DNA of 64,000 nucleotides. Source: Valencia hispanica. Lineage: Eukaryota > Chordata > Actinopteri > Cyprinodontiformes > Valenciidae. The notes beneath the pieces are model-generated. The model was not told the origin of the DNA, made no database searches, and saw nothing but the letters and a program-made list of their open reading frames with translations. The DNA lies in NCBI GenBank assembly GCA_963556495.2, contig OY747702.1, positions 17,162,903-17,226,902 of the forward strand, in the 5' to 3' direction. This document shows, piece after piece, positions 56,673 to 64,000 of the stretch. Position 1 is the stretch's first letter; each line of letters starts with the position of its first letter. Position numbers and translations under genes: made by a program.

Positions 56673-57196
56673 TCATCCCCTGCCATTGCACCGCTGTCTC
56701 TCATTATTCTGAGCGGAGTCCAGCTTGTCTTCATAACTGCTCATAATAAAAGGTGGATATTTGAGGTTGACGAGTCACCATGCATGCGCCACTCGGAACC
56801 TTTCAGGGGGGAGGAAGGTGGGGATGGTGGTGGTGTGGGGGTATCCAGCACGATACGCCATTATCAGGGTCTTCCCTCGTTATTCTATTAGAATTCACCC
56901 CCTCACCGAGGCATTACCCCATTTTCTAACGGAGGAGGAGGTGGGTGGAGGGGGGGGGGGGGGTCTCCTCCTCTCTGCATATAGCAGAGGCAATTGTGCG
57001 ACACCCTCCGCTGCTGCATGAGCTGCATGCGCTCCTCTCCTATAGCGGTGGTTTCGCGTTACTGAATAATACCCGACAGAGAGAGGCACACACAAACCGG
57101 GAGAGAGACGGAGAGAGGAGCGGGGAAGCACTGACTGAGAGAGAGGGGAAGACACGACGAGCATCTGGTTCCGATGAAACCCCAAACAGCGTGAGG

Positions 57197-57221
57197 ATGA
57201 CGGCCAAAGGCAGACATAAAG
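57197..57221 (+). CDS. Candidate first coding exon B, unidentified gene
   Basis: ATG followed by MTAKGRHK and a strong donor (AAAG then gtaaaa) at 57222, ending in phase 1, the same as exon A. The two could be alternative starts spliced to one shared second exon beyond the window. The same frame is open upstream for about 84 codons, so the true start could lie further 5'. The protein is not recognised. Confidence 0.35.
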
Positions 57222-57399
57222 GTAAAACAAACGGGCAAAGGATGGCGATGCGATCGTCTCAGTGTGGTGCTGATGCTGTGGATGCGGATGGTGTCACGGG
57301 ATGATGCTGCAAGTACATGCAACGATGCTCGGGATGTGGAGGAGGAGAGAGGGGGGGGGGGGGGGGGCAAGATGGAAAGAGGTGTCATTGTATCAGGCA

Positions 57400-59219
57400 G
57401 CGGGTTTTCCCTCTCTCGGTTGGGTTTTGTTTTTAGACTTCAGTATAGGGCGATCTACCTGTTTTTGGATGAAGCATGTATGTTGACCTATATTTGGATT
57501 TTTAATCCAATCGGAGTCAAAGTCCGATGATGTATGTGTTTGGATCGCAGGTATAGGATTATAACTTCGCCAGGCCGCGTCCCCGAGTTTCGTGTGTTGT
57601 AATGTAACGAAACAGTATTTATGAAGAACTCACCCTGATAGTGGTTCATATGACGATCAAAGGACCCAAGCGTTTGGTCATCGTTTGTTTTTTGTTTTTT
57701 GTTTTGTTTTGTTTTGTTTTCCAGAATGGCCCCAAAGTGTTAGGGTGATTCAGCCTGTCCTCCTCCGCGTCTCTTTAAAGGTCTCCCTGTCTCCCCTTTC
57801 TCCTCCCTCACCACCCTCTCTTGCTTTCCCCATTTTCAAATGAGAGACAAAATGGAGTGTTAGGGATGCTGAGCTACGTATAGCCGAGTCTGTTGCCGCT
57901 CTAATGGTGTGAAAGCACCGCTGGATTATGGAATATTTAATGTGTTTAAAGTGTCGCTTTTTGCTTTTTAAGCGTGGGCGGCCCCGGAGAGGAGAGGGGA
58001 GGAGGGAAGGGGGGGCGGGGATCCGCTCGGGTCATGATCCGTCGAGTTTGCACAGATTGTCGTGCTCATCGGGTCAAAACGGCGGCATCCACGCACACAG
58101 CCCCCCCTTCTCGACCCCCCATAAGGAATCGCATAAACACACACGAGCGCGCAAGGTCCGTGTCACAGTGCCTCTGCCCTTAGAAGTGGAGCAGGTGCTG
58201 CATACGTCGCTTGGGCATGCCCCGGTATTCCGTGCGTGCGTCGTGCGTGGAATGGGAGTGGTGGGAAGATGCGTAGGGGCTCTTGCAATTGCTCCTTTTG
58301 CCTATTGCTTGCAAAAAAAAAGAAAGAAAGAAAGAAAGAAAGAAAGATTTGTGAAGCAAAACACTGCATCCGTCAACTATCCAGCCTGGGGTCCACGTGT
58401 ATAGACTGTGTTGCATATTTTGCAGACCTTTTTACGTTTTCCATGCTTGTCATGATGTTGGACCCCCCTGCGGCTTAGATGTCAACACTTATCATAAATC
58501 ACCCCACACATGCAAACACAGAACGATTGTGGACCGTGTCCACAGCCGACCCAAAGCCTTTTGAGGCCATGAGCAGAAATTAATTTGGGTGTTAATATTT
58601 ATGGTGCTTATGGTGCATTTAGTTTGTCAGATCTTCCTGGTTGAAAAAAGGTATCAATTTTTTTACTCCTAAACAAAGAAACATTTTGAATTGGAAAGAA
58701 CTTCAATCTCTTACATTTGCTGTTCATTTAAATCTTTAATACAAATGTAAATGTTAACATATTTACAAATTATAAATTAAACTTTTACTTATTTAGTCTG
58801 TGTGAGTCAAGCCACCCTTATCACTGTCACCTCTCTTTCTGATTGGCTTGACGTCACATTCTACAGGCTGCATGCTCGTTATTCCTCGCGACACGCCACA
58901 CCACACCACACCAACATGTTGAATATTCGTGATTTGTGATTGGAGCGGTCCCGATGTCCTTCCAAGCAGACCAGAGCGCTCTGAACACACCACACACGCC
59001 AGGAACATCTGTTAGGACTGTTTTAAAAGTCATCCCGATAATCCGGGCGTGTCGGAAGGGGAAAATCGGGACAAAAATCGGCCTAAAAATCCAGCGGTGT
59101 GAACCCGGCCTGAGGGTCCAAGCACGTACTCTGGTGCCAGATTAACATTATCCGACCGAATGACTTTCCTTTGACGCATCCGTTTTATCGCAATGATTTG
59201 TCAACAGTGCAGTGCTGTA
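57400..59219 (+). other. Probable first intron, left part
   Basis: No coding exon recognised. Contains a T/G-rich tract (57690-57720), an (AAAG)n run (58318-58346), and near 58800-59110 a repeat-like block ending 'cggtgtgaacccggcctgag' that resembles a decayed Harbinger end but lacks a clear partner. Confidence 0.45.
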
Positions 59220-59693
59220 CAGCGGACCCCCGCCTATTCACAGTTCGGTATCTGTGGATTTTTTTTGTGGAACATTATTCCACATGTTTTGTTGAAAAAT
59301 CTCCTATTTGCATATTTTTCTGTAGAGCATGTCAGAAATATTTGAAATAAAACACAGTTTGGGAAGCGGAAATACCTTAGATGCAATGTAACTTGACATG
59401 CTACTGGCTGGCGTTTACAAAGCAGCCTATCCCGGAGTGCTACTACTTTTCATTGACAGTAATTCGCAGTACCCCAAAGAGTAGAAATGAGAAAACTTTA
59501 GATATTAGCTACTGCAGTAGTGCTAAATCGGTTTCCACTGTGTGTATTAATGCATATTAAGATATATTTGGTGTTTGAACTATTAAAATAAGCAGTTCTA
59601 AGCGTGTTTAGGGGAGGTCTCAATTATTCACTGATTTCAGCTTTTTGCAGGCGGTTGTGGTCTCTCATCCCCTCGAATACAGAGGGTTCATTA
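59220..59693. mobile_element. Tigger/pogo-like MITE
   Basis: Left end 'cagcggacccccgcctattc' preceded by TA. The right end read in reverse gives the related 'aatgaaccctctgtattcga', followed by TA. The pattern 'cgcctattc..gttcggtatc' is typical of pogo/Tigger-type miniature elements. 474 bases, non-coding. Confidence 0.65.
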
Positions 59694-61616
59694 TATATTT
59701 GTACTTGGCATGGGCCAGAATGAGATTCTCAAAGCATGAAATCCTTGAGTAAAAAAAATCCACCGTTTCACTGTATTTACACAAACATCACAAATACAAA
59801 TGCATGACATGATAAAATTATTTTTTTAATCAAAATAGAAGAGCAACTCCCACTGTTGCTGATGTGGTGTAATATATTGAATACTGTAGTTATAATAACG
59901 ACATATAACATTTATTTATTAGTATTCTGATAGATCCCTTGAATCAAAAATCTGAAATAAAGACCCACAGAAGTAGTTTACAAATATTCACCCCCCTCCA
60001 CAACTTTCCACACCTGGACTATCTGTTTTTTGCATCCGGAAATATTTTCAATGAGCCAGATTGCTTTCTCGTGTGGCAGCCTTCTTTCAGTCAGCCGGGG
60101 TTTGAGGCAAACATTTAATTGCAACAAGTTTAATGAAATTGTATCTTTTTAGAATGTTGGTGATGATAGTGGTAACTGACCCATGCCAAATTTATGCCAC
60201 ATCTAAGATATAGTAACCCGGTGTAGAAATTCAAGTTAATGCAAATATGGCCACACTGGAATACAGACAGTGGCTTATTTAACTCTTAGTTCCTGAAAAT
60301 ATTTCCATGTTGAAGGATGTCAAAGGAATACATGCTTGGGAGCATTTCTGACAAGACTGACATTATTTTGGGGCCATTATGATGCAGATCTAAGAAGACA
60401 AGCCAGAACATTTATTCACTGAACTTTAATTGCATCCTATTTTTTCAGTCCTTTAACCTCCTAGTGACGGGTTTGGGGAATATTTGCATTTGTTTCAAAT
60501 AAGTTCTGGTCCAGTGAAATTCAGACGTGTTTCAGACTACAGCTAGGGCCTCAGCACAATATCAGATATTCTTTAGGGGAATTTTAACAGGGTTCAATTT
60601 TAGGACACTTCGTTTTCCATTATGCCTATGAAAAATTATTTGAGATTCTTACAGGTACAGTCGCTAATATCAATTGGTTCATATGAAAATAACATTTTTT
60701 TCCTAGGATAAGAGCTGCTATGTCCTATCTAAAAGTGTTAGACCCACAAACCACAGCGCTTAAATGTGTTACTGGTAAAAGCCGTGCTGTGGCCAATGGT
60801 GACAATTTGATATTTTCTAAAAGGAATGCATGGTGAGACAAATGTTCAGGCCAGCGTATATGAAGCAAGCGTGCTTTCAGATGTTCAAAATAATACATTT
60901 ACTTTTTTAAAAGTCTTGTAAAGACAGGGGAAAAGAAATCAGAGATAAAAAAGTATTTTCAAAAGTCTAAATATTGATTAAAGCATGGTAGTTTGTGCTA
61001 CGAAGTTAGAAGAAAACCGACTTCCTGTGAATCATCTCTCCACACGACACAACCTAAAACCTCACCTGGACCTCCTTACATGTGTCCCTGTATCCTTTTT
61101 ACCTCCCCTAACAGTGCCAACTCTATAAATTGTGTTCATTTAAATCATTATTTAAATAATCAGTCGCATTAGACTCAAATATAAACAATATTAACGCCAT
61201 AAGTAGTAAAGCTAAAGCTACAAGTGGACCTAATGCATTTGATAATTTAGTTGGTTATAAAATCATTCACTGCATTGTTTCTTCTATCGATTGCATTAAG
61301 AAACACACATAAGAAGAGCATTATTGATAGCACCAAATGTTGAAACCACAGTCAATGCAGAACATCATTGTTTCTACATTCCTAAGCCAGTCTTGTTTAA
61401 TTGTGTTAATAATTCGGCAGTCAGAAAAGAAGTACATTCAAGTGAAATATAATTTTTTGCCAACCTGGATGTATGACTTTTTTTGATCAACTTGAGGCTT
61501 TCTAAAACTTGTACAAACCATTAAGTATAAATAGGGAAATAATAAGCTTTATTACAACAAGATGTAACTGATTGTCTGATCATTACTGCTTATAATAAGC
61601 AGAGATGATCTCTTCC
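59694..61616. other. Probable intron, nothing recognised
   Basis: AT-rich sequence. No open frame with a recognisable motif, no repeat I can name. Confidence 0.45.
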
Positions 61617-62290
61617 TTAGTATTTTTTTTTGTGCACAGACAAGAAAACAAGTTTTTGCTCTGTCTTCTGCAACAAAGTAGTGCATAAGTGTAAAGTAAC
61701 AGAAAAATAATACAGTTTCAAAATTAGAAAAAAAGAGAACAATCTGAGAATTGTGTGTTTACCTTTGCTCAGCTTTCCTGTCCCTGAGGAAAATCTTCCC
61801 CACAGCATGATGGTGCCACCAACATGTTCTACAGTGGGACATCTGCATGACTGCAGGTCTAATCTGAGCAGAGCACCTTCTTCCACCTGTTCACTGTGCC
61901 CCCTCCATTGATTGCATCAAACTGCAAACAAGACTTCTTGTCGTCTTCTTTAAAGAATGTCTTTCTTCTTGACACTCTTCCATATTGGCCACACAACTAA
62001 CAGGTGTCCTTTCGAGAGATCCTTCCACCTGAGATGTGGATCTCCAAAGCTCCTCCAAAGGCATTTAAAGCTTAGGACATTGTTTTACAACATTACCCTG
62101 CTTAAAACTTCACTGTTTTCTCCTTGACTTGCCTGCTTGCTCTTTGGTCTTCAGTATGTTTATTTTCCGATGTTCTCTAACAAACCTCTGAGGCCTTCAG
62201 AGAACAGCTGGGTTTATATTGAGATTAAATCACACACAGGTGGACTCTATTTACTAATTATGTGACTTTTGAACTCAGGTGCTTGTGCTG
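61617..62290 (-). mobile_element. Decayed Tc1-like element
   Basis: The minus-strand frame near 61870-61745 reads VEHVGGTIMLWGRFSSGTGK, the Tc1 transposase segment ([20 protein letters not shown] in the copy at 47 kb). Further right, read in reverse, come degraded pieces of the DNA-binding half, ending near 'cacacaggtggactctattt'. Many frame breaks. Confidence 0.7.
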
Positions 62291-62868
62291 GATTTTACAG
62301 TGTTGTATCAGAGTGAAGAAGGCTAAATATAAATGAATGTCACCCTTTTTCAGATTTCTACCTGCAAAAATGATGAAAACCATGTATATTTTCCTTCAAC
62401 GTCTCAGTTGTTTTGTGTTGCTGCTTTATTATATTACATTTAATGGAAACACAGACATTTGTGGTCAGGATTTCACAAACAGGTAAGGTCAAGCGGTGTA
62501 CTTTTTTTTTTTGCAGGCGTGCTACATGTCGGTTTTGTGAGTCACAGTCTTTGGCCTAGATAAGTACATGAGTTGGAAGTTTTCAGAAAGCTGAGGGGAG
62601 CCATATCCAGTTTGCACATTTACATGGATGCATTTATGCGCACATTCCGAAAAATCCCCTCTGGTCGGCCTTGGGGCACTTTTGGTATTTCCTTTCATGC
62701 AGCGTGCCGTCCCATTCTCTCTCATCTTTATATGTTAATTGTGTTTTTGTATGTCTGTGTTCGTCTAATGATGGTTGTTATCTTTGAGGACCAGGGGTCC
62801 CACCTTGAAAGGTCATTCTCTGCCTTGTTGGGACAGTGGCAGGGCTATTCATAGAGAAGGTACTCCAG

Positions 62869-62894
62869 AGAGAGAGAGAGAGAGAGAGAGAGAG
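62869..62894. repeat. (GA)n microsatellite
   Basis: Thirteen uninterrupted GA units. Confidence 0.9.
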
Positions 62895-63790
62895 GTTGTT
62901 TAGGGGTGGGCTGTTCTTTCTGTTTTAGTGTGAGCCACTGTCAGTGCACCAATGGTCCTCTCGGTATCAATTAAACAGCCTCAGTCATTGTTGTCCCTCT
63001 CACTGTAGAATCATCTAAAAAGAACCATAGATCTGTTGACCAGATATGGGTCAGAAATGACAGATGAACTTAGATCAGTACACACAGACAAACATTTAAA
63101 ACAAGCATGAACAGTTGGGTCCTCCCTCTGTCACACGCAGCCTAATTTTTACCCTCTTTCTCTTGGCTGCTCTCATGCTTTCATCCGTATATTTCTTCCT
63201 CTGTCATTTATTAATGCAGAGGCTAACGATGAGAAGAACCGATCCTGGAAGATTAGTGTATGATAACATTTCACGAGCCGCTAGAGAGAGCAAACAAAGC
63301 AACAGCTCTGGATGACTTTGACCAGACAATAGCCACCTAAGCAAAACATTTCCTACATAAACCTGCAAAGATGAGTCCTCTCTCATCTCCCTCTGACCAT
63401 TCATAAAACACAAGTGGAGATGTTGATATCCTGTCCAGCTGTGAGCCTTCAGAAATTAAGCGGGCAGAGCGGGACCACGTGAGGTGTAGGCACTATGCCT
63501 GAAATTTGTGTCTCCCCATACCATTCTTTTTAAAACAATAATGCCGGACCAACTCAGTGAAGCTGCCCTGTTTTTGGCCAAGCAAATGTTTCACATTAAA
63601 ATTTAAATTATAGATCCCACCTTTGTGCTTTTCTCACTGGGAATGATTTTTGAGTCTTGGTGGCCGAGAAGGCACCTTGCCCCAATGCAAGTCAGCTGTT
63701 GCGGGCCTGTGATTACCTCGTCTGGTGAGTCAGGCGCATAACAGAGGCAGGCGGATTTCAACCCGCCATGCTTCCCTTTGCATTCACAAA
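62895..63790. other. Probable intron, nothing recognised
   Basis: No supported exon or RNA gene. The short frame at 63115-63315 begins with a hydrophobic stretch (LIFTLFLLAALMLSSVYFFL), but its start sits in a pyrimidine-rich tract and no homologous family is recognised. Confidence 0.4.
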
Positions 63791-64000
63791 GGGACACCCT
63801 AGCTCAGTGGAAAGAATAGTCTTCTTGCAATCTGAAAGTCCTCGGTTGGATTCTAGCTTCCTCCTGTCACATGTCAATGTCTCCTTGGGCAAGGCACTTA
63901 ACCCCAAGCCAGTAATCTATATGTTTGTAAGTGTGACTGAGTGAATTTGGCTCTAGTGTAAAGCGCTTTGAGCGGTCAGTCAGACGAGAAAATAATGAAT
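63791..64000 (+). mobile_element. tRNA-derived SINE, running off the right edge
   Basis: A-box-like 'cctagctcagtgg' and B-box-like 'ggttggattct' about 35 bases later. Then the family body: 'cttgggcaaggcacttaacc', 'ccccaagccagtaatct' and 'gtaaagcgctttgagcggtc'. This is a very common teleost SINE. The acceptor stem is not maintained, so it is not a tRNA gene. Confidence 0.8.

Larger units (their letters stand above)
55800..57370 (+). promoter_or_regulatory. CpG-rich promoter and first-exon region of an unidentified gene
   Basis: GC content and CpG frequency are high from about 55800 to 57300, and both fall to intron-like levels past 57400. The region has CAG/GCA runs (56272-56291), a CT then GT microsatellite (56621-56672), and C and G runs (56450-56462, 56950-56963, 57350-57367). 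It looks like a CpG-island promoter with alternative first exons on the plus strand. Direction rests on the candidate exons and their donors. Confidence 0.5.

Noticed and set aside
63795..63860. tRNA gene at the right edge
   Set aside because: The same reasoning applies: box-like text followed by a SINE body, with no complete cloverleaf.

Overview
The window looks like a teleost fish chromosome. Evidence: small-exon genes with GT-AG introns, CpG-rich first exons, dense microsatellites (CA, GA, TA) and poly-G runs, and many dispersed elements of kinds typical of teleosts (Tc1/mariner, hAT, Harbinger, piggyBac, Tx1-type L1, tRNA-derived SINEs). There is no bacterial, viral or organellar gene organisation.

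Real cellular genes occupy the left 27 kb, all on the minus strand. (1) A CXXC-type zinc-finger gene of the CXXC4/CXXC5 class, at 2.8-3.7 kb. (2) cisd1 (mitoNEET), three coding exons between 8.8 and 10.9 kb, reconstructed to 110 aa with the complete CDGSH Fe-S ligand set. (3) ube2d2, seven coding exons between 14.3 and 26.5 kb, reconstructed to exactly 147 aa with the catalytic Cys85. All cisd1 and ube2d2 splice sites are canonical. The three families are also neighbours, in different subsets, in human paralogous regions, so this looks like a retained ancestral block.

From about 28 to 55 kb I find no cellular gene. The region is a mosaic of transposable elements: a young Tc1 element inside an older Tc1; a hAT remnant; a TTAA-type MITE; an internally deleted Harbinger element; decayed Tc1 copies; a 6 kb nest (a hAT with 8-bp target duplications holding a Tx1-type L1 with its own target duplication, itself carrying another insertion); two further Tc1 elements, one with a full-length uninterrupted transposase; a piggyBac remnant; and a second partial copy of the same L1.

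From 55.8 to 57.4 kb is a GC/CpG-rich plus-strand promoter-like region with two candidate coding first exons, both ending in phase 1. The rest (57.4-64 kb) is probably intron, holding a Tigger/pogo-like MITE, a decayed Tc1 and a SINE running off the right edge. I could not identify the gene these first exons belong to.

Exon models were read from the sequence. Family names rest on motif recognition without a database search.
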